Source: TMED27 sp045106175
Lineage (GTDB): Bacteria > Pseudomonadota > Alphaproteobacteria > Micavibrionales > Micavibrionaceae
Direction of reading: 5' to 3'
DNA: 18,311 bases
Assembly: GCA_045106175.1 (NCBI GenBank)
Contig: JBGCEF010000072.1
Location: 1-18,311 of the forward strand
The notes beneath the pieces are model-generated. The model was not told the origin of the DNA. It saw only the letters and a list, made by a program, of their open reading frames with translations, and searched no databases. Shown one piece after another: positions 6,112-15,005 of the stretch; the first letter of the stretch is position 1; each line of letters begins with the position of its first letter. The position numbers were made by a program, and so were the translations under genes.

Positions 6112-9100
6112 ATGAAAATATTTGACTTACTGAGTCTCATCTCAAACCCAAAAACACTTTTAAACTACAATCACGAACACCCCGTAAACATAAGCCACTC
6201 CGCAAGAATTGCTTTAGAACCTCGCATTGTTTTTGATGGCGCTGGCGCAATTACGGCTGTTGCTAATATCGATGACGCATCTAACGCAGATGATTCGCAA
6301 AACACCGATGGTAATGATAACGGCGGCATTGAATTGCCGTATTTTCACCAAGATAATTCGCAAGCACAAATCACAGAAATCGCATTTATTGACATGCGCA
6401 TTCCCGATGCTGACATCCTTAGCAATAATCTCAGGGACAACGTCCAAGTCATTTATATCGACCCCACAAAAGATGGGTTTATTCAAATCAATAATATCCT
6501 GTCATCTCAAGATGCAATCGACAGCGCTCATATATTTACACACGCCGATAGTAACGGATTTCATCTCGGAAATTCACTCATTACAAGCAAAACAATCAGC
6601 GATAATGCCGAAAACTTCTCCGCTTGGCATCAACATCTGTCAGAAAATTCAGATATTTTATTCTATGGCTGTGATTTGGCAGAAAATAGCGATGGCCGAA
6701 CATTGCTCGCAACGATCGCCGAACTCACTGGCGCCGACGTCGCCGCATCAACGGACTTAACAGGCGCCGAAGCACTGGGCGGTGATTGGGATTTAGAATT
6801 TGAAACAGGTATTATTAATACAAACCTGGCAATTACTAATTCCGGCATCTCTGCCTTCAACCACGTTCTGGCCGCCGTCCCCGAAGCAACAGTCTCCGGC
6901 CCCTCTCAAGACCCACTCATCGGTGAGCAAACAACATTTACAGTTACCTTCGATAACACAGACGCAACAGATGCAGGGTTCGCGCCTTACGTGAATTTAT
7001 TCTTACCGCATCTGGGCGCTGATGGCGTCTATAACCCCGCAACAGACACATATACAAGCAGCCAAGACGGCCTATCATTCGTCAGCGCAACCTATTTAGG
7101 CACAAGCCTCGAAACAACAACGATAACACTAGAAGACATTAATGGCGGCTTAGGCGGAATTCAATTCGAACACCCCGAAGCCATCGACACTGCCGGCGAC
7201 CCGCTTGTCGTAACACTCGATCCTGGGCTTGGCCTCCAAGAAGGCGATCAACTGGTCATACTCACGCTCCCCTTTGGAAGCTACACCGCAGGACAACCAG
7301 CAGCAGATATCAATGTAACCGTAAGCGTGAGCAGCGATGCCGATGTTGGGTCTGGTCTTGATGTCATTACATCTGCAGGATTTAAATTCGGAAACACAGC
7401 CGAAAACGATTTCGACAGCGACCCATCAATACAAGCCGCAACATTAAACGCTGGCAACACAAATAGCGCAACTATAACCCCTCAACTATTGCGCGTTACA
7501 GCAACACAAAACGGCCTCGAAGGTGAAACCGCAACAGGACCAAACTTTGAACGCGCTTACGACATTGAAGTAGAAGTCGCGCCAGGCCAAACATTAGACA
7601 ATGTGAGTGTTGATTTCACATTAGGCGAAGAAATGGTCTATACATCTGGCTCCGCAACAGGTGGAGGCGTCTTAGACATCACCAATCTGGCACAAACTGC
7701 AGGCGGCGATTTATCGGATGATATCTTCACAGTTGATTTCACAACGCTTACTGGTACGCAAACACTAACAGCCAACTTCTTTGTCGATGAATTAGACCAG
7801 AGCGGCGTTAACGTGATTAGCACAACAACAGGCGCTTCCGTTGCCGTTGGTGAAACCAATAATGTTGTCGTGACTTATGATTGGGATACAACAGATGCGC
7901 GTGATACAGACTTAACAGGCGCCTCCGAAACTGCATCCGCACCACAAATAACCGCAAAATCTATCGCAATCCAAAAATCAGTCAGCATTGCAGCAGAAAC
8001 AGGATCAGCAGGCGCAACTCCCGGCGATACGCTAGAATATACACTCAACGGACAAATCTCTGATTTCTTCGCCTATGATACCATCACCGTTCAGGACGTC
8101 TTTGATGACGGGCAGTTATTAACAGGAACACCAACTTTAACCATCATAAGACAAGGCAGCGCAGAAGGCCCCTACACATTCTCAACAAACTTTACAGATA
8201 CGACCATTGCCGGTGACGACCACCGTCTTGATTTCGATATATCCGGCTTGCTAACAACCAATGCAGTTTCAGATATTTTAGAAGGCGGAAAATTCGGTGC
8301 AGATGACCTGGGTGGCACAACATTTACAATTACCTATCAAACAATCATACAAGACGCATTTGACAGCCAAGCTGGAAACACGTTCTTAAAACAAGGCGAC
8401 ACACTGTCCAATTCAGCAACAATCAGTGGGCGTTTACTTGACGCTACACTAACGCCCGTTGTTGGCCCTGTAACTGTAACTGACGGATCAACTGCCAGCG
8501 TCACCATTCCAAATAACGAAATCTCCTTAAGTATCTTTGCCTTAAACGGATCCACAACAGGAACATTAACCGACATCAAACCGGGCGATGATGTAACATT
8601 CCGCCTCGAATATGACCTTGTAACTGGCGATTTAGAAGATTTTTTCTTAGATGCTTATCTGCCTTTGCCCGTTTTTAATCTGAATGACATTAACGATGAT
8701 GGATCCATGGGTGAAAACTTCGTTTTAGATAACATCAATGCAATCCCCACGGTCGGTGATTTTAGATACGGCCCAACAACAACCGCTGACATCACATCGG
8801 GCGTCCCATCTCCAACACCAACAATAGACACCGCATCTAATTTTGTGCGCTTCAATCTAGGCGATTTAAGTGATCCAACCAACGATGGTGGAAAAATTGA
8901 CATCCTCTTTACAATCCGAACCTCCGATGACCCGTTTGCTGACGGCCTCTCACTCACTACGCTCTCACAACAATCTGACAGCAACTCACCCGCCTCTCCA
9001 ACGATCACTAATGACTTGGGCGCAGTAACGATCCAACAACCCGAAATCAATGCCATCACCAAAGGCATCGTTTCAACCGACAATAGCGGCGGCACATTTT

Positions 9101-12100
9101 CAAGCGGCACGCCTTCTGGCATCAAAGCTGCTGGTAACATCGACGCGAACCCTCTCAACACAACCATAACATCAACAAATCTGGACAGCCTCAATCTTGA
9201 TAATGATTTAAGCGGCGTTGATACAGGCGACCTCGTGCGCTACGCGATTGTGATTGAAAACACAGGAACAAGCCCAAATGGCGCATTCGATGTGTCCATC
9301 GCTGATCTTATCCCCGCAGGAATGGAAGTTCCGGGTGGCGGGCTTAATCTCCGTGTTGTCGACGGAACAGGCGCAACAAAAGCATTCACATCAAACGGTG
9401 TCGGCGGATCAGAAGTCTTTGACTTAACTTTAAATGACGGTGTCACTGGCGCGATTGGCGGTGCAAACGGCACAGCGGGCGAAAATATCATCATCATCAC
9501 TTATGACTTAGAAGTTTCAGATCCAGCAGAAGCCGCAGACAGCTTCACCGAAACTGCAACATTATCAAATTTCAGCAATGTTGAAGGTGGAGACGATTTT
9601 ACTGCTGTTGATTTAACCGATGATGCAACCGTAACAATCGATGGCACAGACCTTACCAAAACCATCACAAACACCGACCAATCCAGCACATCCGGGAATA
9701 ATGCCATTGTTGGTGAAATCATTGAATACACACTCAGCATCGTAATTCCTGAAGGTACAAGCTCATCCGCAGTTCTCGTTGATACTTTGGATGCAGGCTT
9801 GGCATTCGTTGCAATCGATTCCATCACCGCTTCATCCATTGATTTAACAACCGATGCCGGCGGTGGCTTTGCAGGCGCAGCAAGTGGCGCGGCCTTTGCC
9901 AATATTGGTGGTGGACCTGATAATGATGGACGCGAAGTAACAATCACACTTGGCAATATCACAAACACCAACACTGATAATGCAACAACTGAAACACTGA
10001 CAGTTGTCTATAGAGCGATTGTCGTAAACACATCCGCAACCAATGGTGGGGCAACGCTAAACAACAACGCCGTATTAACAACCACCAACGGGAGCGAAAG
10101 CGATAGCGCAGTTAATATTACCGTCGTAGAACCACAAGTGAATGTTACAATTACACCCGATGTAACAGAAGCCGATATAGGCGACACCATCAACTGGACA
10201 GTTACACTCACCGCACCTTCAGGGAATATGGCGAATGCGTTTGATGTCAATTTTGATAACATTATTCCTGCGGGCCTGACATATGTCGGTACAAGTTTCA
10301 GCCATGATGCTGGCGTAACTCCGACAACGCAAAACGAAAATGGCGGTGATTTCAACGCAACATTTGCAAACCTTACCCCCGGTCAAACCTCAACATTCAC
10401 GTTCCAAACAACGATAGATGCTGGCGCAACCCTATCAGATAGCTTTGATAATAGCGGAACAGCAACATGGAACTCTATCTCAGGAGCTCTAACAAACCCT
10501 AGTCCAAACACAACCGTCGATACGCAAAGAACAGGCGCAGGCGGCATCAATGACTACACCACAACATCCACTGGCTCGGTTGACATCCTTTTAGGCCCAC
10601 CCGTTTTATCTCTAGACAGCACATCGGAAACAGCGACCCCATCAAACGACGTCGTCCCTGGTGAAATCGTGCGTTACCGCTTTGTCATGCAGATACCGGA
10701 AAGTGTCACAAATGATTTCCGCGTTGAGCCTGAACTTCCGAACGGCTTGCAATATCTCAATGACGGTACAACAACAATCGCATTTGTCTCCAATGGTGGC
10801 TTATCTGCAGATGGCACAGGCCTAGCTGGGAATGGACTAATCGCAGGCGATGAAACCACAGTATCTTCTGTCGACCCCTCTTTTATTATACCAAGCGGCC
10901 TGATTATTGATGGCAATGGTGGCAGTTTCGAGGACGGTGATAATCCACAATTCCAACTCGGAACACTGAACAATACAGATAGCGACACTAATGGAGAATT
11001 TGTTGTCATCGAATTTAACGCGCTTGTTTTAAACAATGCGAATGTCGATGACGGCGATACACTGGGCGTTAATGCTGAGGTACTAGAAGGCACAACGAGT
11101 GTCACAACAAGCAACACTGTTAATATCGATGTCGAAGAACCAGCCCTAACAAACCTTAATAAAATTATTACCGATAGTGACGGCACAACCGCAACCTATC
11201 AAATCACCTTTGAAAACACATCCGGTGTCGATGCTTTCGATGTTGATATAGACGATATCTTACCCGCCAATATGACGAATTTACAAAATGTGACCATTAC
11301 ACCTTCTGGCGGCGTCACGGGAATTGTCGATAGCAGCACAGGAACAGCCATCGATATTGATATCACCGACTTCCCCGATGGTGGATCAATCACAATCACA
11401 TACACCGCTGACATCGTCGATACCACCATGATCGTAGCCGACACAGACGTTGATGTTACATGGACTTCTATTGACGGAACAACCGCCTCTCTCGGGGGGG
11501 CAACTGGCGGCGCATCAGGCACGACGACAGGCGAACGAGACAGCTCAGGCGGTGTTGACGATTATACAATCTCCGAAGGCGCGGGCTTAAATGTCATTAC
11601 AGGAACCTTATGGGATGATGTCAACCTTAATACAAACATTGATGGCGGTGAAACACGCATAGACAACGTACAAGTCAATTTAGTCCACGCAGGTGCCGAT
11701 GGCATATTTGGCAACGGCGATGACTTAACCTTCACGGACATCACAGATGTTAATGGCGATTATAGCTTTGGCGCAATTCCCGCAGGCGACATCCGCATTA
11801 CCGTGCAACCCAATGGCTTAGCAAATGGCCTGCCGCCTCAATATCGCGCCTCATTTGATCCAACTGGTTCAACAACAGACAGCTTGATTGAGCGCACATT
11901 AGGTGATGGCGTAACAAGCGCGAATAATAATTTTGGTTTTGAAGTAGAACAACCTCCAGCAGGCGCCGATAACACACTCACCGCTAACGAAGACACACCA
12001 CTTGGATTTGTGGCTGCAGATTTTGGTTTCACAGACCCTAACCCATCCGATACCTTTGATAATATCCGTATCGACACACTCCCAACCAACGGTATTTTAA

Positions 12101-13347
12101 GACTAAGTGGCGTACCCGTAACAGCCGGGCAAGTCATTGATACAAGTGATTTAGCAAACTTGACCTTTACCCCTAATGCAAATGTCAGCGGCGCACCATT
12201 AACCAGCTTCGATTTCTCGGTCCAAGATGACACAGGATTATTTGATCCTGCACCCAATACAATTACAATCAATGTAACGCCTGTTGCTGACCCACCAGAC
12301 GGAACAGACAAGACACTAACAATTAGAGCAGAAACACCACTAGGCTTTACCCCCGCTGATTTCGGCTTCTCTGACCCTGATGGGGACACATTTAACAGCG
12401 TACGCATCGACACGCTCCCATCTAACGGCACACTCTTACTCAGTGGAGTACCTGTTACGGCGGGCCAAGTATTATCACTTGCCGATATCGCAAATCTCAC
12501 ATTCACATCCGTAGCAGGTGTAGATGGATTTACGCCTATTAGCTTCGATTTCTCCGTGGAAGATAGCAGCGGAAGTTTTGACATCGCGCCAAACACAATC
12601 ACAATCGCAATCAACGATGTACCATTGCCAATTTTACCCACGCCATCGCCATTGCCGCCAGCTCCCCCAACGCCGTTTGCACCGATCATATCCATCGGTG
12701 AACGCCCCAGCGTGAATCCTTTCTCTGGGTTGCGCGTATTTGAAACTGGTTTTAATCCATTCAAAGATATTAGCTTTGAATACGACATAAGCAGGCCAGA
12801 TTTCTGGATTGCAGGAAGCGTCGATCAAAAATTAATCATCGAAAATAAAGAAGCTATTTTCCAAGTTTCAAAATCAATCTTCAAACACAGCAATCCTGGT
12901 GAGCCCCTTACATTTTCGGCTGAACTAGAAGACGGTTCACCCTTACCGCCTTGGCTATCATTCGATAGCGGCGACCTATCATTCCGCGGAACACCGCCAC
13001 TAGGATCACCAAAAGCACTTGAGATAGTTATCATTGCAAAAGATACGCGCGATGAACAAGTCAAAGCCCCTGTTCGTGTCCTTATCAATGATGAAAACGA
13101 CGCAAACGGCACAAATTTTGACCCCGACGCAATAAAAGACTCACAAAGTGATGACGAAACATCCGAAGAAGCAACTGAAGAAGAGTTAGAAGATCAAGGC
13201 GAAGAAGAAGAAACAACCGAAGACGAAAAACAAGGCTTTATAGATTTGGAAGGTCGCCCATCATTTTCTGATCAATTAGCGCAAGAAACACGCTATGCAC
13301 AAATTATTCGCAATCAAAGCTTTTTAGAATCCATTTTAAAATCATAA
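6112..13347 (+). CDS. Giant DUF4347/DUF11-repeat surface protein with LEPR motif (2411 residues)
   Basis: A very large, acidic, Thr/Asp/Gly-rich extracellular-type protein. Order of parts: a short leader (1-34) with no classical signal peptide; the LEPRIVFDGAGA motif (35-46); DUF4347 (about 87-252), with His144 and YGCDLA (Cys187), ending in the family's AASTDLTGAEALGGDWDLE-type signature; about nine immunoglobulin-like DUF11-type domains (255-1830) marked by G[DE]xVxY and LPxGLxY-like strands; an SdrD-B/Cna-B-like domain (about 1825-1940, GTLWDDVN...DVNGDYSFGAIPAG); two cadherin-like repeats (1953-2170); a Pro-rich hinge (2171-2191); a putative Ig/CADG domain (about 2245-2325, PPWLSF); a Glu-rich linker; and the tail GRPSFSDQLAQ near the end. 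The role is probably adhesion, biofilm or matrix formation. The repeats could carry isopeptide bonds, but I have not assigned residues. It is the first gene of the operon with the export genes, with a gap of only 39 bases to the TolC gene, so it is the likely cargo. Confidence 0.92.
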   Translation: MKIFDLLSLISNPKTLLNYNHEHPVNISHSARIALEPRIVFDGAGAITAVANIDDASNADDSQNTDGNDNGGIELPYFHQDNSQAQITEIAFIDMRIPDADILSNNLRDNVQVIYIDPTKDGFIQINNILSSQDAIDSAHIFTHADSNGFHLGNSLITSKTISDNAENFSAWHQHLSENSDILFYGCDLAENSDGRTLLATIAELTGADVAASTDLTGAEALGGDWDLEFETGIINTNLAITNSGISAFNHVLAAVPEATVSGPSQDPLIGEQTTFTVTFDNTDATDAGFAPYVNLFLPHLGADGVYNPATDTYTSSQDGLSFVSATYLGTSLETTTITLEDINGGLGGIQFEHPEAIDTAGDPLVVTLDPGLGLQEGDQLVILTLPFGSYTAGQPAADINVTVSVSSDADVGSGLDVITSAGFKFGNTAENDFDSDPSIQAATLNAGNTNSATITPQLLRVTATQNGLEGETATGPNFERAYDIEVEVAPGQTLDNVSVDFTLGEEMVYTSGSATGGGVLDITNLAQTAGGDLSDDIFTVDFTTLTGTQTLTANFFVDELDQSGVNVISTTTGASVAVGETNNVVVTYDWDTTDARDTDLTGASETASAPQITAKSIAIQKSVSIAAETGSAGATPGDTLEYTLNGQISDFFAYDTITVQDVFDDGQLLTGTPTLTIIRQGSAEGPYTFSTNFTDTTIAGDDHRLDFDISGLLTTNAVSDILEGGKFGADDLGGTTFTITYQTIIQDAFDSQAGNTFLKQGDTLSNSATISGRLLDATLTPVVGPVTVTDGSTASVTIPNNEISLSIFALNGSTTGTLTDIKPGDDVTFRLEYDLVTGDLEDFFLDAYLPLPVFNLNDINDDGSMGENFVLDNINAIPTVGDFRYGPTTTADITSGVPSPTPTIDTASNFVRFNLGDLSDPTNDGGKIDILFTIRTSDDPFADGLSLTTLSQQSDSNSPASPTITNDLGAVTIQQPEINAITKGIVSTDNSGGTFSSGTPSGIKAAGNIDANPLNTTITSTNLDSLNLDNDLSGVDTGDLVRYAIVIENTGTSPNGAFDVSIADLIPAGMEVPGGGLNLRVVDGTGATKAFTSNGVGGSEVFDLTLNDGVTGAIGGANGTAGENIIIITYDLEVSDPAEAADSFTETATLSNFSNVEGGDDFTAVDLTDDATVTIDGTDLTKTITNTDQSSTSGNNAIVGEIIEYTLSIVIPEGTSSSAVLVDTLDAGLAFVAIDSITASSIDLTTDAGGGFAGAASGAAFANIGGGPDNDGREVTITLGNITNTNTDNATTETLTVVYRAIVVNTSATNGGATLNNNAVLTTTNGSESDSAVNITVVEPQVNVTITPDVTEADIGDTINWTVTLTAPSGNMANAFDVNFDNIIPAGLTYVGTSFSHDAGVTPTTQNENGGDFNATFANLTPGQTSTFTFQTTIDAGATLSDSFDNSGTATWNSISGALTNPSPNTTVDTQRTGAGGINDYTTTSTGSVDILLGPPVLSLDSTSETATPSNDVVPGEIVRYRFVMQIPESVTNDFRVEPELPNGLQYLNDGTTTIAFVSNGGLSADGTGLAGNGLIAGDETTVSSVDPSFIIPSGLIIDGNGGSFEDGDNPQFQLGTLNNTDSDTNGEFVVIEFNALVLNNANVDDGDTLGVNAEVLEGTTSVTTSNTVNIDVEEPALTNLNKIITDSDGTTATYQITFENTSGVDAFDVDIDDILPANMTNLQNVTITPSGGVTGIVDSSTGTAIDIDITDFPDGGSITITYTADIVDTTMIVADTDVDVTWTSIDGTTASLGGATGGASGTTTGERDSSGGVDDYTISEGAGLNVITGTLWDDVNLNTNIDGGETRIDNVQVNLVHAGADGIFGNGDDLTFTDITDVNGDYSFGAIPAGDIRITVQPNGLANGLPPQYRASFDPTGSTTDSLIERTLGDGVTSANNNFGFEVEQPPAGADNTLTANEDTPLGFVAADFGFTDPNPSDTFDNIRIDTLPTNGILRLSGVPVTAGQVIDTSDLANLTFTPNANVSGAPLTSFDFSVQDDTGLFDPAPNTITINVTPVADPPDGTDKTLTIRAETPLGFTPADFGFSDPDGDTFNSVRIDTLPSNGTLLLSGVPVTAGQVLSLADIANLTFTSVAGVDGFTPISFDFSVEDSSGSFDIAPNTITIAINDVPLPILPTPSPLPPAPPTPFAPIISIGERPSVNPFSGLRVFETGFNPFKDISFEYDISRPDFWIAGSVDQKLIIENKEAIFQVSKSIFKHSNPGEPLTFSAELEDGSPLPPWLSFDSGDLSFRGTPPLGSPKALEIVIIAKDTRDEQVKAPVRVLINDENDANGTNFDPDAIKDSQSDDETSEEATEEELEDQGEEEETTEDEKQGFIDLEGRPSFSDQLAQETRYAQIIRNQSFLESILKS
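6214..6249 (+). other. LEPR-type N-terminal motif of the giant protein
   Basis: Codes for LEPRIVFDGAGA, residues 35-46. It resembles the LEPR-x-L-[FL]-type motif known near the N-terminus of very long bacterial repeat proteins, where a sorting role has been suspected. Its position right before an acidic low-complexity linker and DUF4347 fits a leader or processing site. Function here is inferred. Confidence 0.65.
8000..11220 (+). repeat. Array of diverged DUF11-like beta-domain repeats
   Basis: Recurring strands of the type [PD]G[DE]xVxYxxxI mark domain starts near 8017 (PGDTLEY), 8581 (PGDDVTF), 9223 (TGDLVRY), 9709 (VGEIIEY), 10177 (IGDTINW), 10656 (PGEIVRY) and 11190 (ATYQITF). Spacing is roughly 470-650 bases. 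Each is followed by a LP-x-G-[LM] turn (IPAGMEV, LDAGLAF, IPAGLTY, LPNGLQY, LPANMTN). The copies are strongly diverged at DNA level, so they are old and not prone to recombination. Confidence 0.7.
11494..11500 (+). other. Seven-G tract inside the giant reading frame
   Basis: A run of seven G encodes Gly-Gly and the first base of Ala around residue 1795. Losing one G leads to a stop at 11588-11590; gaining one G leads to a stop at 11556-11558. Either change removes the SdrD-B, cadherin-like, hinge, Ig and tail regions. Phase variation is possible but unproven. Confidence 0.45.
11968..12624 (+). repeat. Two tandem cadherin-like repeats of about 110 residues
   Basis: Copy 1 (11968-12306) and copy 2 (12307-12624) share the order TLT..E(D)TPLGF..ADFGF.DP, then RIDTLP.NG.L.LSGVPVTAGQV, LANLTF-type, SFDFSV.D and APNTITI. 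The period is 113 residues (339 bases). Many codons differ synonymously between copies, so this is a selected protein repeat and not a recent DNA duplication. Confidence 0.85.
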
Positions 13348-13352
13348 ATCGT

Positions 13353-13358
13353 TATAAT
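13353..13358 (+). promoter_or_regulatory. Isolated TATAAT just before the TolC gene
   Basis: A perfect TATAAT starts six bases after the stop of the giant gene and 34 bases before the ATG at 13387. No acceptable -35 is found 17 bases upstream, so an internal promoter is only a possibility. It could raise export-gene expression independently of the 7-kb cargo gene. Confidence 0.25.
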
Positions 13359-13386
13359 CTTTTGAAGAACGCATAAGAGAAACACA

Positions 13387-14967
13387 ATGACCAATAAAGC
13401 ATCGAAGCTATTCTTAGCATTAACAGCAACAACATTACTAAGCGGATGTCTCGTAACACCCGATATCATCCAAGATGCCGAACATCAAAAGCGCGCTCAA
13501 CTGGACGTCCAAGCATTATATAAAGCAGCCCCTCCCCTAGAAACCCCATTAGGCATTTCCGAGGCAATCTCCAGAGGGCTGATGTATAATTTCGATTATA
13601 AAATGGGATTAATGGAAGAAGTCCTTCAAAACAGCCAGCTAACATTGGCAAACTTCAACATGCTGCCAAGACTTGCCGCAAACGCCGGCTATAACTGGCG
13701 CAGCGACGAGCGCGCCACAACCAGTATATCGCTTGAAACCCGTAATGAATCGCTAGAACCATCATTCTCTGAAGAACGCGTTTTAAAAACGGCAGATCTA
13801 GGCTTCAGCTGGAATTTACTTGATTTTGGCTTAAGCTATTACACAGCAAAGCAACAATCCGATCGTGTACTCACTGCGGTAGAACGCCGACGCCGAGTCA
13901 TGAACAACATGGTCAAAGAAATCCAGACAGCCTATTGGAAAGCCCTGTCGGCACAAGAACTAATGCCCAAAGTTGAAAACTTAATCGCAGAGACTGATAT
14001 GGCTTTAGCGGATTCAAAACGTATCGAGGAACAAAGGCTGCAATCCCCGATCAAAACACTCGAATACCGCCGCACTCTTTTACAAGTCATGGGGCAGCTA
14101 AAACAATTAAGAGCGGAACTTTCGATTGCAAAAGCGCAGCTTCGCTCACTGATTAATCTACCACCCGCACAGGAATTCGCACTTCAAATCCCTGATAGAA
14201 AAATTATGATGTTGCCGCCTGTGCCGCAAAATGTCGAAGCTTTACAAAATCATAGCTTAGTGTTCAGACCTGAACTGCGTGAAGAAACATACCAAGAGCG
14301 TATCGACGAACAAAATATCAAAAAAGAAATCATACGCATATTCCCCGGCCTCAATCTTATTGGCGCAACAAATTATGACTCCAACAGATTCTTAGCCTTC
14401 AACAGCTGGCAAGAGCTTGGCGCACGCGCAACTTGGAACCTCATCAATGTGCTACAAGCACCAAAAGCCATCGAAAGTGCCGAAGCACAAGTTGAGATTT
14501 CAAAAATGCGCAGACTTGCTCTCTCCGCAGCAGTCCTATCGCAAGTTTCAATTAGCTATAATCAATATTTACAAGCCATTGAAAACTTTGAAACCGCGAA
14601 CGAGCTCAGCATCATAGAACAACGCGTTCTCAAAATAAATAATGATGCAAATGATGCAAAATCAGGAACACGTCTCGAAAACATTCAAATGGCTGCACAA
14701 TCACTTGCGGCGCAACTAGATCGTAACAACGCCCTCGCCAATGCCAAATCTGCATACAGTAATTTGGCCGTTTCCATCGGCGCAGATCTCTTGCCATCCG
14801 GTCATGACATCAACTCTTTAGAAGAAATGACAGCTTTTGTAGAACAAGCGATGCAACGTGTCATGACACAGGGACTAGATGAAATAATTTCAAAACCAGC
14901 CACAACTGAGAAAAAAGAATATAAAGAACCGGAAGTTGGTCGTTTATTAACCACAAGCGACTCTTAA
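13387..14967 (+). CDS. TolC-family outer-membrane channel lipoprotein
   Basis: A 526-residue outer-membrane efflux/secretion channel of the TolC family. The N-terminus is a lipoprotein signal peptide with lipobox LLSGC, Cys21 being the lipidated residue. The body has the long amphipathic helices of the family in two structurally repeated halves: LGISEAISRGLMYNFDYKM (about 57-75), the strand region NAGYNW and LGFSWNLLDFGLSYY (about 140-156), then helices rich in Leu, Ala, Gln and Glu; the second half includes ELGARATWNLINVLQAP, followed by another long helical pair. The length is normal for the family plus a short C-terminal tail. AAGAGA seven bases upstream is the likely ribosome binding site. 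It lies 39 bases after the giant gene and 38 before the adaptor gene. Its expected job is the exit duct across the outer membrane for the adaptors encoded next. A TolC for drug efflux is less likely, since no RND or ABC pump gene is seen here. Confidence 0.9.
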   Translation: MTNKASKLFLALTATTLLSGCLVTPDIIQDAEHQKRAQLDVQALYKAAPPLETPLGISEAISRGLMYNFDYKMGLMEEVLQNSQLTLANFNMLPRLAANAGYNWRSDERATTSISLETRNESLEPSFSEERVLKTADLGFSWNLLDFGLSYYTAKQQSDRVLTAVERRRRVMNNMVKEIQTAYWKALSAQELMPKVENLIAETDMALADSKRIEEQRLQSPIKTLEYRRTLLQVMGQLKQLRAELSIAKAQLRSLINLPPAQEFALQIPDRKIMMLPPVPQNVEALQNHSLVFRPELREETYQERIDEQNIKKEIIRIFPGLNLIGATNYDSNRFLAFNSWQELGARATWNLINVLQAPKAIESAEAQVEISKMRRLALSAAVLSQVSISYNQYLQAIENFETANELSIIEQRVLKINNDANDAKSGTRLENIQMAAQSLAAQLDRNNALANAKSAYSNLAVSIGADLLPSGHDINSLEEMTAFVEQAMQRVMTQGLDEIISKPATTEKKEYKEPEVGRLLTTSDS

Positions 14968-15005
14968 TCCTTTTCATCGTTTTATAGACCCTCTACATTA
15001 TCACC

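Noticed and set aside
6227..6760. 177-codon + strand frame in another phase within the giant gene
   Set aside because: It overlaps the DUF4347 coding region, lacks a ribosome binding site and has no domain.
11838..12788. Long minus-strand open frame of 316 codons, with many others opposite the giant gene
   Set aside because: It is an antisense shadow of a gene with biased codon use. Its translation is low-complexity Ser/Val/Pro and matches no family, while the + strand has clear domains.
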